Origin: Moniliella sp. 'wahieum'
Taxonomy: Eukaryota; Basidiomycota; Moniliellomycetes; Moniliellales; Moniliellaceae
DNA length: 64,000 nucleotides
Direction of reading: 5' to 3'
NCBI GenBank assembly: GCA_003971905.1
Contig: RSEE01000098.1
Coordinates: 69,501 to 133,500 of the forward strand
The translations under genes and the position numbers were made by a program. The notes below the pieces were generated by a model that did no database searches, had not been told where the DNA came from, and saw nothing but the letters and a program-made list of their open reading frames with translations. Position 1 is the first letter of the stretch, and each line of letters opens with the position of its first letter. Of the stretch, positions 42,957 through 55,749 are shown one piece after another.

Positions 42957-45900
42957 ATGTCGCTCTCCCGACCAGCTGCCCAGTGCAGCGCGGGCGCAGG
43001 CAGATGCGCTGCAGCGGACCCTCACCACCTGGGGCCAGGGCCCAGACGATGCGTCCCCCCAGCCCTTGCTCGACCTCCTTGCCGCCGCCGAGCCCCAGCC
43101 CGCCCAGCTGCCCAGCCTCCTCCTCACCCTCATGCGCACCGTCACAGAAGACGACCGCATTCGCCTCCCCACCATTGCCACCGCTCTGGCCCGATGGGTC
43201 CACTTGCCTGCCTTGGACGGGGACCGCGCGTCGTCCTCGCCCGAGCCCGAGGCCATGCGCCAGGCCGCGCTGCTCGACTCGATCTGGATGCTGGACCAAG
43301 AGCTCGACATTTACGCCAAACTTGTCGGCGACGAGGGAAAAGCAGCGATGGAAAACGATCGGTTACGCCTCAATACCCTCACCTCTCAACTCCTCGTACG
43401 TATTCGTATTCGTTACCTGTTCGCCCCCCTCAAGCATCCCTGCCAGGAGCGCAGCAGCTGCTGCTTGGATGGCGCGCACGCATGGTCGCTCTGCGCTCCT
43501 CGCATTTGCCCTTCCGCCCTACTTCCCCAGCGGATCGATATCCACCCTCCTCTTCATCTTCATCCTTACTCACCACGGCTCTTTCACACACTGCGGTGGT
43601 ACAGGTCAAGTCTGCGATCTCGCGCACCCTTACCGGCGCCCGCTTGGCAATTAAGCAGCTTGGCGACATTGGCCTCGTCGTTTCCACAGCCAATTACACT
43701 CGCAGGAGAAACCAGATCAACACGGGCCGACTGTACAAGCAAGAGAAGTTTAACCTGATGCGTGAGGAAAGCGAGGGGTTCAGCAAGGTGGTCGAGGTTA
43801 TTCTCGCTGGGATGGGTGCGCCTCAACAAGCTGTTCTTCTCCGGAGGGGATTGCTGTGCCAACCATTATGGAGCCTCAGCACCAAATCAAGAAGCGGGCA
43901 GCTCGGGTTTGGAAACACCTTCTCGCCCTGATTGGGTACTTTGATCTGGAACCCACTCGGGTGCTGGATCTCATTCTTGATCTCTTATAGCGAGGTGTGT
44001 ACTCACTACCACTTTTCTTGGAGCTGCTCTCGCATACCCCCTGGGGCAGCAATCTGGCACCGTCATCCGAGTTGGACCCAGCTCTCTTCCCGAAACCGCC
44101 TGGCTCAACGCAGAGACGGAAAACTACACCTTTGCTCAAATCATTAGCTTCAAGCTCAAATGGTTCTCACAGGGTCATGTCAAGGGGGACGCACCTTATG
44201 AGCTCTTCCATGTCATCGGCTTACTGATCCGACATGGCTATCTCTCGACGCGATCCATCTGGTCTCAACTCTACTCGCCCGACGCGATGGCCGAAGAGCT
44301 CAAAGGGTACAACAAAAGTTGGACGATTCGATGGCGGAAGCGGGCGCGAATCCGCTCGCTCTTGCTGGGGCCTTGGTTGACGATGATGCGCCGGCGGAGA
44401 AGACGGATACCAAGAAGGCCAAGGAGGAGCCTGTTCGCCCTAAACAGGCTCAGTTGGTCGGCTTTGTCAAGGCATGTCTTGCCTTGGGTATGCTTCGGCA
44501 TAGCTGTCTCGTCCTGGCCCGGTGGCCCTGGCTTTGGGATCCTACCCCGAACTGGGTTCTTTGTATTGCCGGCTGCTCCGCCGATTCTCCGCCCCGCGTA
44601 TCACGCCATGGTGCGTTCCGCAGCTTACGAGCCCCAGCCGGCATCCGCCGAGGGAAACATGCCCATTCTCGTGCCTCGGCAGTGGGACAAGAAGGGGGAG
44701 CAGTTCCTGGAACGCAAGCCACCCTCGTGCTACCTCGTCTCGGTTATGCCCCGCCGGACACGACCAAAGTGCGCTTCGCCTTTTTTTACCCCAAGTGGCA
44801 CTGGGATCTTCCCCGTGTCTCCAGCCCCGAAGAAGTGCTCTCTGAGTTTGTGCCCTTGCTGAACCTGCTGGGGCCGTATCTGCACTACGACTTGGTTTTA
44901 CTCCAACATGTCGCCCGTATCACTGCGGCCGGTCTGAAACAGCACCCACCGCCTCCGCCCAAGGACGAGGATGACTGGGAGACGGAGGAGGCACCTCCCA
45001 ACCCTTGGCTCGGCATTCTTCGTAGCTTTTGCTTCCTGCGTGCTCCTTGTCACAATCCAGTGCGACCATCTTGGTGGAGTTGTGGACGACCCTGTCTCAG
45101 TTGCCGTACGAGCAACGCTTCTCCGTTTACGGAGAGTGGCGGTACAGCATCTACCGCCGCAAGGAGCTCAAGGCGTGCCAAGCCAAGACGGAAAAAGAGG
45201 CCTAGGGGATTCTCAAGCGAGTGAGCAGCGACAAGAACGCCCAACGCATCATGGGACGCAAGCTTGCCAAAGCCGCCCATTCCAACCCGACCATCTTCTT
45301 CAGCGTCGCCTTGTCCAAGTGCAAGTGTACGAGAACATGATCGATCCCATCGTCGAGGCAGCAAGGTACTTGACCGAGATTGAGAACGACATTTTCACGT
45401 GGAGTTTACTTGACGCGCTCTCCAACCCGGCCAAACAGCGGATGAAGACGGATGGGACGAATCTGGCGCACTGGCTCAAATCGCTGGCTGCGTTTGCCGG
45501 CACACTCTATCGTCGTTACCCGACATTGAGCCTGCGCCGATCCTGCAGTACATTGCCAACCAGCTGCACAAAAACAATCCCAACGACTTGGTGGTGATTC
45601 GCGAGCTGGTGCTCAAGATGAGCGGGATCGAACCGCTGGTCAACCCTTCGGACAAGCAGGTGGCCGCCTCGGCTGGAGGTCGTCTTCTTCGGCGCGAAGC
45701 GTTCATTGCCAACGATGGAGCTCAGGGCACGTCCGCTCGGAGCGATACAACCGGCAAGGCGAACGTCTTCTCGTCTCAGCCAAGCAGAGTGGCATGTTGG
45801 TTCCCCTCTTGTCCTGATTGCGCAATGTCGCGATGCGTGCATCCACATTGCCGTGCCTGCCAGTGCGTCCGACGAGGCCCCCGATGCACACATCAAGTTT

Positions 45901-48900
45901 TGGCCGCGCTGTTTGACTCGTGCAACGAAACCTTGTTCCAATATGCCGAGTTTCTCACTGCCTTTCTCGATCCGTCGCAGTATGCTGCCATGGTTCCTGG
46001 GTTGGATGCGCTGATCAGCCGGTTCCAGATCCGCCCTGATGTTGCGTTCCACTTGGCGCGGCCGGCGATCAACTTTTCCCTCGACTCGTCTCGCAAGGAG
46101 TATCGCTCTCGTGTCGAGGCGGTCAAAGTGGAGAGGGACCGCATCTTGGCCGAACAAGCGGACAAACCGTCTGCCGATCCGACTGTGAAGGCGGAAAAGG
46201 TGAAAACCGCTGTGGAGGAAGGCAAGGGACCTCAAGCAGACCAAGACAAGAAGGAGCGTCCTGGCTCGGAGGACAAAAAGAAAGAGGAGGACGCTGAGCC
46301 TGAAGTTGGCGGATGGCAGAAGATGCTCAGCCCCCAACGCCCGCGGCGGACGAGACGCCCGTCCGGCGTGTCGATGGCGACGAGGATGTCCAAATGGAGA
46401 AAGCCGATGCCTCCCCAGGTGATGCAGCGCGTCTTGCTTCTGAAGCCCGCCCGGCCTCTCCGGTTTTGCCTGTGCCAGAGCAGCCTTCGTGGTGGGTGGA
46501 GCCACTGAAACCCTCGATCGAGTTTGCGGAGCGAACGCTCCCCGCCTCCTTCACCTCGCTCATCAGCGCCCAGTTTTACGTGACCTTCTGGCAGCTGTCG
46601 GTGTCCGATTTTGATGTGCCGCAAGAGCGCTACCGCCAAGAAATCAGTGCTGTCAGCAAGGGGGGCGCGGATGCGGCCAAGCGCGCTGCGGTCACGCGGG
46701 CATTGCAAGACGAGTTGGCTGCCGTCAAGCAGAACCGGGAAGACACGTCGGTCCGGATCCGTTCCGAGCGAGGCGCGTGGTTCGCGCCCACCCAGCGTGC
46801 CGTCGAGCAGGCGATCGCGACGTACACCGAACCCACCGAATTCTGGGCGGTGCAGTCGGACCCGGTGCAGGAAGTGTATGACAATGTGGCTGGGCTCTGC
46901 ACCAGCGCTGTGCTTTTCCCCGCTGTGTGCTCTCCCCGATTGACGCGGCGTTTTCTGCGCGCTTTCTGCGCTTGCTGCATGTGATGGGCACCACGGGGGT
47001 TTCGACGCTGAGTCTGTATGCGCGCGTGTTTGACTCGGTTCGCCTGGCACTGTTCGTGTCGACGGAGAGCGAGGGACGCAACTATGCACGATTCCTGGAG
47101 CTGTGTGCTGACGGACCTAGACGTTTGGCGCAAAGACGCCAAGGTGTACGACAAGGAGGTCATCCCCCCCACCCGTCCGGGCTTCACTACCGCTTGGGTA
47201 GGACCCAAGCTGGATCGAAGCTTTCGCACGCCGACTACCTTCGCCAGTACCACTCTTGGCACAAGACCTTGTTTGAAGTGCGTTGTCCTCGTCCCTTTCT
47301 GCTGTTATGTTGTATGGCTGACACGAACGTTACCAGGCCTTTGCGTCCTGTATCGAATCGCGCGAGTACATCCGGTTCAAAAACACCATCATGACCCTCA
47401 CTCGGATTGCCAAGTACTTCCCCATCCTGGAAGAACATGGGACGCAGCTCACCGCGCTCGTCCAGACGGCCTCGCAGGAAGAGTCGCGTGGCGACCTCAA
47501 GGTGCTTCTCCAAGGTCTGCTGGCCGTGTTGACCAAACACAAGAACATGGACAAGCAACATGAAGGGAGAAAAGCTGGCGCCTGCTAGACCCGCCAGTTC
47601 CAAGCCCACCAGCGGCAAGCCAACGGGTCCTTCTGCTTCCGGCAAACCTGCGCCCGCCGCACCGGGTACACAAGGCAAAGAATCCACGATGGGCAAGGAC
47701 GCCAAGCCCGCACGTGCTATTGCTACCGGTACTGCTACGGCTGGCGGGGCAGGCAAGTCGACAGCCCCCCTCGCCTCCGGTTCGCGCCGCGGCGTCGGTC
47801 TGCCCACCAAGTCCGTTCCCAGTGACCGTTCGGACGGTTCGCGTCTATCGCAAGCACACGCCGCCTCTTCCCCTCGGCCCGGTAAGATCCCCCCCGAGGA
47901 TGGCAAGAACACGAACACGTATGTGAACGGGCGCAAGGACGTGGGTGCCAAGGGCAAGGACGTCCGCGCCGGCGCTCGGTCAGACGCGACCGAGGCAGCG
48001 CCGAATTGGCGTTGGCCAGTATGCGCGGCGGGAGGAAACCGGACCATTCGTCTTTGCGGGATGCCGTGTCGGAAACACTAGCAGCAGCGGCAGCGCCGAT
48101 CCCCACGCTCGTCGCGCAAACGGTCGCCACCGCCAAGCATGCCTTTACCTGCCACCAAGAGACAGAACGAGACAGCATGCCCCACTCGGATCGCGAACGT
48201 GAAGTGAACGGAACGAGAACGCGAACGTGACGTGAGCGTGACCGTGATCGTGACCGTGACCGTGAGCGCGAGGGCCGGGTACGTCTCGATCGCCGCACGG
48301 TGCGGTGACGAATGACAAAGCCCGCGGTGGGACAAGGGCGGGCGGTGCGCCGACCTCCGTCTCGATCGGGCGGGCGGGAGACGGGGGTTCCCTCCATTCG
48401 GCGCCCGGATCGGGATCGGGAGGGGAGGAGACGCAAATGTTGGACCAGCGTGAAGCGTACCGGGAAGCGCTCCTTGTTCGGCGGCAAGCACGCGTGTGCG
48501 GGACGGTGCGGAGCGCGAGACGCAAGCTGGCGCAGGCGCAAGTGCAGGTGCAGGCGCACGTGATGCGTTCAAAGAAGACGACGCTTCCGTCGCCACGACT
48601 GGAGCGTCGTGCTGGTCGTCCGCTCGTCCCCACGCGCGACTCCACCTCCCGCGGCTCCAGCCCGGGCCGGGAGGGCACCGCGACGGGACCGGGACCGCAG
48701 CGCGGGCGGTCGCACCTCCATGCGCGCCGTGATTGAGGAGACGTTGAACATTCAGTCGTCGCATTCGCATGGCGATCTGTCTTCCAGCCGCAAACGGACC
48801 CGCGAACGGGACGAGTCGACGGTGGAAGAGAAGAGGGAGGATGAGTCGTACAAGAAACTTAAGCTCGACTCGCCCCAGAACGCTATGGCTTCAGTCAAGA

Positions 48901-49616
48901 TCCGCGGTCGCGGGTCGGCCGTGTCTAACCCGGCGAGCCCGCGGGACGTTGGCGGGGGTCGGGATGCTGATCGAGGAGAGAGCGCGAGCGCGAACGCGAA
49001 GGCCGAGGCCAAGACCAAGCCCAAGACGCGCGCTCCTCGCTGCGTGAACGCGATCGCGAACGTGAAATCAAAGAGCGCGAGCGGGAACGTGAGTTGCGGC
49101 GGCGCGGCGGGCACAAGCGCGACGGGCGGGACGAGCGGTCGTCGGAGCGGTCTGGGAATGTAGGGGATCGGTCGCAAAAGGGTGCGTATGGTGCCCATTT
49201 GGCCAGCGCAGCATCGGCGGGAACTATGGCCATGGCCAAAGACGCGAGAGAAGAACGAGGATCGGAGTCCCGTTCTGCCCTCCCTCCTTCTGGCGAAGGT
49301 GCCCGTTGGCCCGGACGGAACCTCGTACGGCCGGCGCTGCGTCTGCGGCCCCGCCGGTAGGGACGACCGTTCGGACCGAGGGAGCGACTGGCGAGGCAAC
49401 AAAGGCGCGCGAACCGGCACGCGAATTGATGGGCTCCGGGTCCAATCGGGATCGCCACGAGGCGCGTGATGCGGCGGGACGCAACCCTCGGGACAGGGCA
49501 GAGGTCGCGATACGCTCCGGTCTGAAGGGGGGCGGGAGCACCACCATGGCCGAGATCGGATGAAAGGCGGCAACAAGAAGCGTCGTGATAACCGCGGACG
49601 CCGGTCGGGGGAGTGA
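42957..49616 (+). CDS. THO complex subunit 2
   Basis: Scaffold of the THO/TREX complex, which couples transcription to mRNA export. The start MSLSRPAAQ (42957) leads to TVTEDDRIRLPTIATALARW and MRQAALLDSIWMLDQELDIY. Intron 43396-43604 precedes AINRTLTG-like sequence, YTRRRNQINTGRLYKQEKFN and LMREESEGFSK, a THO2 hallmark. The middle has YNKSWTIRWRKR, AYPKWH-type segments, VYENMIDPIVEAARYLTEIE and DIFTWSLLDALSNPAKQRMK. Later come EGRNYARFLEL and, after a 59-bp intron (47278-47336), SREYIRFKNTIMTLTRIAKY and FPILEEHGTQLTALVQTASQ. The last 700 or so residues are disordered and rich in Ser, Arg, Glu and Gly. They include an Arg-Glu/Arg-Asp repeat near 48190-48280 and end KKRRDNRGRRSGE. Many one-base frame changes; about 2,100 residues. 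Confidence 0.85.
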
Positions 49617-50296
49617 GCGTGGAGGGAAGGACGACAGCAACGGTCCTTCCATGGCCACTTGCCATGTCCCCTACTCAACTAGGATGCAATCCTGGATCCA
49701 GTCCAAGTTCTGAAGTCCAAGATCTGAATCCGGAATAAAAGAGGTGGATGGAAAGCTACTTGGTTACTCTATGTGTTGGCATGTGGTACGAGATGACATC
49801 CTTCCTTCTCCTTTTCCAAGCCTGCTTTTGGCATAGCCACTGGTTCGTCGCTGCTGTGTCATTTGAATCAAAGTATTACCGCCCCGGGGCAACGTCGTGC
49901 GTCATGGCGCGTATGTAGTGCGAGGAAATGTGGAAATGCCATTCCCGTCGGACAGACCATCGGAACGTAAGGACGGCATCTGCAATGAGGTCGATGAGGA
50001 TGTTGGGGAAGAGAGAGGCGAGATGATCGATAATCGCCCAGGAGAGCTCAGACGACCCACCCAGTCGAGGCAGTCACGACAACCAACAACACTAGTGAGG
50101 CCTACAACATTCGGTAGCTTTCCCACTGATACTACCAGTACCGCGTCTTCCCACACCTGCCGCATTACCCCCACACTGTCTGCCCCCCCAACAAGAACAA
50201 GCAAACAAGACGAGCAGACGAACAGACAGGTGGACGACCATGCAGCATAGAAAGAGCGATACATTTTGGGAGATGGAGACGAGTCAATGTCGCCCC
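49617..50296. other. Convergent spacer between THO2 and PRP19
   Basis: 680 bp without a recognised gene. It contains GATCCAGTCCAAGTTCTGAAG-like short repeats near 49690-49730. Confidence 0.3.
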
Positions 50297-51902
50297 CTAC
50301 GCCTTAGGCGGGGCAAATACGGTAAAGAGCGCGTCGTCGGTGCGGGACTGGACGATGGCCAGGTGGGCCGTGGCTTGGTCCCAGCCGATGGCTGTGGGTG
50401 TGGCCTTGGGCTCGAGGGGCGAAGTGAGCAAGGGCTTCCATCCCTTGGTCGCGTACACAGTGACTTCGTCCGGCGCCGCCACAGCGAGCATCTGGGCATT
50501 GGGATCAAACGCCAGCGGTCGGGGCCACAGCCAGCGTCAAGGCCGCCACGGGCGCCAGCTTGCGCAGATCCCAAATCACCATCCACACTGCCCACGCAAT
50601 CGAGGCGAGCGTGTAGCCATTTTCACTAAACGCCAGACCACCGGGAGGATGCCCCGCCTGGGCCTCGGCCGGACCCGTCGGCTCAAACACAGCCATCTGC
50701 GCACCCGTCTGACATCCCACACCACAATCTTGCCGCTCGCTGTGCCCGTGACGAGCAGCTGGCCGTCGGGGTGAAACGCAGCCGCGGTCACTTGCTCGCC
50801 CTCTTCGACATGCACAAGCAGAACAGGATCCCCCCCGAGGGAACAAAGAGCGCGACCGTGTCGCCGCCCGACGGCGAAAAACGCATGGGATGGGTGCACG
50901 GCCAAGGCGACGGATGGCGTGTGCTGGGCCCACCCAACGCCGCCAGGGAGACGTGGCCGTGACTTGGATCGTGTCGTGCAATGCCACGACATGCACCGAC
51001 GCGCCATCGGTCGATGCCGCGAGCGTAAACGGCGGCAGTTCCGCCGTCTGGCCGAGCGTGGGCTGCGCCGGCAGCGCCAGCGCCAGCGCCGACACGCCCG
51101 CTGTACCGGCAAGCGGGAGGCTGCCCAGCTGTGTGCCGTGGATGGATACGAGGTCAACCGCGCCAGGTTCCGCAGCGCAGCAAGGCGTAGGGGGGGTAGG
51201 CGACGGCGACCGGAGCTGGGTGGGCGATGGGGGTGGAGGATTGCAGGGCCAGGCAGCGCCTTTGGCGCCGTGTAGGTTGCCAGGCCAGCATAGGCAGACG
51301 GCGCCTTGCGCTTGCTCCTCCCCGTGCGGCCGCGGTGAGCTGCGCGGCCAGCGCGGTGACCGTGTCCGCCAGCCAGGAGGCAGGCCGGGTGGGGCCGAGG
51401 GCGCCGCATCGGGCATGTCTGCATCTTGTGCCGCGGCGGCCGCAGGCACGCTCGAGTGGACTGCGTCGGAAGCGCATGTCCGATCGAGGCCAGCGCATCG
51501 CGAGCTTCGTCGCGCTCGCGCAGGACGCGTGCAATGACGCGCGCCGCCGCGTCGTTCGAGTAGCGCCGCCGCGAGTTCCTGCCGCGTCGTGTCGTACTGC
51601 CGCCTGAGCGATGCCATTTCGAGCAGCAGCGCGTCGTACTCGCTCTGCATCGCGGTCAGCAGGGACGGGACGGAAGCCAGGTGGGCGCTGCGCGGCGGGG
51701 CGGCGCCGTGCGGGTCCGAGGCGCCCGTGGCGACGGCGACCAGGTCGCGCGCGGCGTCGAGGAGCGCGCCATCGACGGGGTCGTGGCCGGCGTGCTCGGC
51801 AAGGTACTTGCGGATGAGGCGCTGCTCGTACACGCGGCCGCTCTTGACGGACACGACGGGCTCCCGCGCCGGCTCGCCCGAGATGGCGCACAGCAGCGAC
51901 AT
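50297..51902 (-). CDS. Pre-mRNA-processing factor 19 (U-box E3, NTC/Prp19 complex)
   Basis: Spliceosomal ubiquitin ligase scaffold. The U-box is at the N-terminus: MSLLCAISGEPAREPVVSVK, SGRVYEQRLIRKYLAEHAGH and ARDLVAVAT. The Prp19 coiled-coil follows: MQSEYDALLLEMASLRRQYD, TRQELAAALL and (in another frame) RVIARVLRERDEARDALASI. WD40 blades follow, for example DGASVHVVALHDTIQVT, FHPDGQLLVTGTASGKIVVW, GGLAFSENGYTLASIAWA and VTVYATKGWKPLLTSPLEPK. The end ALFTVFAPPKA has its stop at 50297. Several frame changes are present; about 530 residues as usual. Confidence 0.92.
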
Positions 51903-52131
51903 TTCCTGTCTCGTGTCGGCGGCAAGCAGCGGAGGTTACGCTTTAGGTGGTGTTGGGCGCTCAAGCGCGTCCCAGCGCGGAATGCGCAGGGCGGAATGCA
52001 GCCCATCCCCCGCCCGCCATGGTCGATGACGTGTGACGCCGAGTTGTGCTTGTGGGTCAGTCCTGCTGCCCTTGGCGCCGCCACGCTCCCCACCATCTCC
52101 ATCATCCCCCCACCACCACCACCACCTCGCC
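51903..52131. promoter_or_regulatory. PRP19/MBF1 divergent promoter
   Basis: 229 bp between start codons. An (ACC)n stretch (about 52108-52127) lies directly before the MBF1 ATG. Confidence 0.35.
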
Positions 52132-52668
52132 ATGTCTGCCTGGGGTACGTTGCTCTCCACCGCCTTGCTGCCGCCGCCCACCGCACGCCTGCCCCACCCC
52201 CCCCCCCCCCCCCCCCCCGGCCCACCAGACCAGGACGTCAAGATCGGCTACAAGACCCGCCCCTCGGGCAGCGGCACCACCGCCTCCCAGAACGCCTACG
52301 AGCGTGGCCGCGCCGCCGGCGCCATCACCGACAACAACCGCAAGACCGCCGCTGGCCATAACAAGGGCCACGAGGGTGTGGACCACGCACGCCTGGCCAA
52401 GCTGGACCGCGACAACGAAGTCACGGCGCCTCCCAAGGTGGCGCCCAGCGTGGGCAAGGCCATTGGCCAGGCGCGTCAGGCCAAGGGCTTGAACCAAAAG
52501 GAGCTCGGCACCAAGATCAACGAAAAGCCCCAGGTGATTGGCGACTACGAGTCGGGCCGCGCCGTGCCCAATCCACAAATCCTGGCCAAACTCGAGCGTG
52601 CGCTCGGGGTCAAGCTGCGTGGCAAGGACATTGGTGCGCCCCTCGGCGGGCCCAAGAAGAAGGCCTAA
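52132..52668 (+). CDS. Multiprotein bridging factor 1
   Basis: Transcriptional coactivator linking bZIP activators such as Gcn4 to TBP. It is also linked to ribosome collision responses. Exon 1 is only 13 bp (52132-52144, MSAW plus one base). An 84-bp intron (52145-52228) contains a C-run of about 21. Exon 2 continues DQDVKIGYKTRPSGSGTTAS, RKTAAGHNKGHEG and LDRDNEVTAPPKVAPSVGKA. The Cro/C1-type HTH follows (IGQARQAKGLNQKELGTKIN, QVIGDYESGRAVPNPQILAK, LERALGVKLRG) and the end is GGPKKKA. No frame error is needed. About 150 residues, normal for the family. Confidence 0.95.
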   Translation: MSAWGTLLSTALLPPPTARLPHPPPPPPPGPPDQDVKIGYKTRPSGSGTTASQNAYERGRAAGAITDNNRKTAAGHNKGHEGVDHARLAKLDRDNEVTAPPKVAPSVGKAIGQARQAKGLNQKELGTKINEKPQVIGDYESGRAVPNPQILAKLERALGVKLRGKDIGAPLGGPKKKA

Positions 52669-53879
52669 ACGTATCGTGGGCATCTCCCCCTCGTGGGAAG
52701 ACCTTGCTCTCAACCACTTTGCATGTCCGTATAAAGTTTTGCCTCTCACACAACTGTCCGACCCTGCCTCGGAAAGTATGGCCCTGTTATGTTACCAAGG
52801 CAGCGGTTGCGGTCAACCACCCAATATTAGTCCATGTACTGCCATCTGTCGCAGAATCAAACCAATCGAACCGGTTGTAAGCGTGCGACCTATCCTCTTT
52901 CCGGGTAGCTCGCTCGTACAGCGATGACTTCAACTCCCCTACCGAGTGCTGGGCACACTTGTCCTTTCGCAACCTCATATGATTTTGGGGTGCAATTGCA
53001 TCTTAGGTGACAGCGGGGACATGGGACCTACTGCTGCATTTGTATCATTTACAGAGCTTAGATTTGGGACCTACTGATGCACCATCATATCATTCATCGA
53101 GCGGGACGTACTGCAACCAGCGTCCTTGCAGCTCGGGCACAGTCGGCTCGTCTCCCCCGCACTCGCCACAGGTTCGGTGGGGGAGGCTACAGGAGCCGCT
53201 TGGTGGTGGTATGGGCGGCATTGCGTAGCTCCTCGCCGCTGAGGGTGGGGCCCTTGTGCGATGCACCACAGGAACAGAGGGTAGAGCGCGATTGGAGCAG
53301 CGTAGGGCGCAGCAGAACCATGGAACGGCAGCAGGTGGGACATACATCGCACTGGGCTAGGGGGAGGGTAAGGCGCGGCTGGAGCGCGAGCCGAGCCGCA
53401 CCCCGCACAGGTAGCGTAAGAAGTGGATCGGGTACCACACAGCTTAACGACGACGGGTTGCCCATGTTGGACATCGCCATGGCCTGCAACAGCGTGCATG
53501 GATGGATCTACAAGACCACACCATCCTTCTTTTTCCACCTCGCCAAATCTGCTGGAGACGACTATGAGGAAAAGAGGCAGATCATAGAGATGTACTTTTG
53601 ATGCCCTCAACGGACGAAGAACATACGACCAACACCCGTGCGTGTCGGTAGCAAAGATGCATGTGAAACATATCAGATCCCGTAGATCCGGGCCCACAGG
53701 AGGGGAGAGGGGGGGGGGATGCAACAGACCCAAGTGTGCACGGGGATCAACATGCATGCTACGATGGTGGACACGGCCAGCTCCAGCACGCGGTGCCATA
53801 GGGGTGGCTCTCCTCCAAGTCGTCGAAGCAAAAAAGCGAGGGAGCCAGCTGTCATGTCGCACGTGCAGCAACGATGCGT
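52669..53879. other. Gene-free stretch with a short dispersed repeat
   Basis: 1.2 kb between MBF1 (+) and RPL27 (-). It contains TATCATTTACAGAGCTTAG at about 53042-53060, a relative of the repeats at 29.7 and 61.7 kb. It also has GGGACCTACTG in two copies (about 53023 and 53067). Open frames at + 53077-53601 and - 53071-53907 overlap antisense and show no known domain. Confidence 0.4.
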
Positions 53880-54290
53880 TTAGAAGCGGAGGGGCGTGAA
53901 GAACCAACGGTTCTTGCCAGTCAGGTAGCGCTCCTCGAACAGCTTCTTGGCCGCCTTCTTGGCGTCCTTCTTGGCAGCAGGCTCCTTGAGCGCATCGGCA
54001 GTCACAACGCCCTTGAGGCCCTCGAGCTCGAGAGCGTAGCGAGTAGGCATCAGGTGGTTGTAGTTGACCGCCTTGACAAACGGCTTGACCTTGCTGCGGC
54101 GCGACACCTTCTTGGCGTCCATGGCCTTGGTCACCTTGCGAGGGTAGCGCTCAATGCCAGCGACGAGAACGTGGGGGTAAGGACGCTCCTTGGTCCCGTC
54201 GTCGTGCTGCTTGATGACGACGACTTTCTTGCCAGCCTGGCGGCCGTGGAGGACAAGGGCAACCTTACCGGGCTTGTAGATGCGAGCCAT
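53880..54290 (-). CDS. 60S ribosomal protein L27 (eL27)
   Basis: Large-subunit ribosomal protein with a KOW motif. One complete frame, 136 codons: MARIYKPGKVALVLHGRQAG, KKVVVIKQHDDGTKERPYPH, VLVAGIERYPRKVTKAMDAK, FVKAVNYNHLMPTRYALELE and EERYLTGKNRWFFTPLRF. The C-terminal WFF-x-x-LRF is family-typical. A 5' UTR intron is likely at 54296-54441 (GTGAGT donor, CTCCAG acceptor), ending 5 nt before the ATG. Divergent partner of RPS23. Confidence 0.96.
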   Translation of the reverse strand: MARIYKPGKVALVLHGRQAGKKVVVIKQHDDGTKERPYPHVLVAGIERYPRKVTKAMDAKKVSRRSKVKPFVKAVNYNHLMPTRYALELEGLKGVVTADALKEPAAKKDAKKAAKKLFEERYLTGKNRWFFTPLRF

Positions 54291-54956
54291 TTGTGCTGGA
54301 GGGGCAAACGAGTCAGTCGACGCTGCTTCCCAAGCACACGGGCATGCGGCGCAGCAGCAACCGCAGGACGGCGGGGGGAGGGGCACGAGCAAGCGGCAGG
54401 CAACCCACTTCGGCCCCCCAACAGGCGCTCTCGCTACTCACCTTGAGTACAACGGCAAAGTTGGCGTGGCAAACCTGGACGCTCGTGGCGGCTCAATTGG
54501 TCCAACGCGGAAATTCGGGCGCCCGAGCGACACTAGTGGCGTGCGCCGCAAACCCCGACACTTGCACCGCACCCGCCCAGCACCGGGCAGTGTGTTTTGT
54601 TGCAACGCAGAAATGTGCCGCAGCACAACTCCAACCTTAGGGTTGGCCGGTCCTTTCTGTCGGCAGCGCAGCGCGCGTCCGCTTGCCCCAGACGCCACCG
54701 GTCAACAAGTGAGTACCTGTGCCGACGTGCTGCTCCTGCCGCCGCTGCTCGCTGGACCCGTCCCCGTCCTGCTCCTCCTCGAGTTTGCTGTGTTGTGCCG
54801 GAAGCGGACAATTCTCAGGCGCGAAGAGAAGGAGCAGGAGGAGAAGAGGGGGACGGAGAAGGGGAGGAAGAAGGAGGAGCGCGGAAGGGACCTTACTTTT
54901 GCCAGCCATGTCCTCCGCGCGACGCTAACCCTGCCTCTTGTCTCTTGTGCAGCAAC
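54291..54956. promoter_or_regulatory. Shared RPL27/RPS23 divergent promoter with 5' UTR introns on both sides
   Basis: 666 bp. TTAGGGTT at 54637-54644 is the same telobox-like heptamer as in the two other ribosomal promoters. On the RPS23 side an intron at 54709-54952 (GTGAGT donor, GTGCAG acceptor) ends 4 nt before the ATG. On the RPL27 side an intron lies at 54296-54441. Confidence 0.6.
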
Positions 54957-55456
54957 ATGGGTAAGCCTAGTGGCCTGAACGCAGCGCGCAAGCTGCACAC
55001 GACCCGTCGTGAGAACAAGTGGGCCGACAAGGCGTGGAAGAAGCGCGCGCTCGGCAACTTTTACAAGTCCTCTCCCACTGCTGGCTCGTCCCAGGCCAAG
55101 GGCATCGTGCTTGAGAAGGTGGGTGTGGAGGCGAAGCAGCCCAACTCGGCTATTCGCAAGTGTGTCCGTGTTCAGCTCATCAAGAACGGCAAGAAGGTTG
55201 CTGCGTTCGTGCCCCACGACGGTTGCCTGAACTTTGTCGATGAGAACGACGAGGTGCTCATTGAGGGTTTCGGCCGCAAGGGCAAGGCCAAGGGTGACAT
55301 TCCCGGTGTGCGCTTCCGTGTGATCAAGGTATCGGGTGTCGGTGCGTATCCTTGAGTTTCCCTTTTTTCCTTTCTTGGACGATCGATTACTGACAGTTGA
55401 CCTTGATAGGCCTCTACGCCCTCTTCCGCGAGAAGAAGGAGAAGCCCCGTTCATAA
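54957..55456 (+). CDS. 40S ribosomal protein S23 (uS12)
   Basis: Decoding-centre protein of the small subunit. [80 protein letters not shown] and VIKVSGVG precede a 68-bp intron (55342-55409) that splits a Gly codon. The last exon reads [14 protein letters not shown]. The KQPNSA loop with the hydroxylatable Pro is intact. 143 residues, no frame error. Confidence 0.97.
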
Positions 55457-55749
55457 AGGCTTTTCCCCGGCTCTCTATGTTTTTCCTTTGTCTTCTCTTG
55501 GTCTCCCAGACCCCCGGAGGCTTAAGGTCAACCCCCACCCCCCCAGGCACTCGGGCGCTCGATGGCAGCCCTGGTTTCTCAAAATCTATGCGAACCGCCC
55601 CCAGTTTTCTTCGTCGTAGGGATGCATCATTAGCCCACAGGGCGAATCGATCGGTAGAGCGGATAGATAGTATTTTACGTTGATAGAACGCCAAGGGTCG
55701 CAGCGGGACAACACCGCACAGGTGATCTCCACCTCATGCATTGGCCATT

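Noticed and set aside
53071-53907. Minus-strand 278-codon frame with several CxxC pairs
   Set aside because: Overlaps the RPL27 3' end and an antisense frame; the Cys pairs have no consistent zinc-finger spacing.
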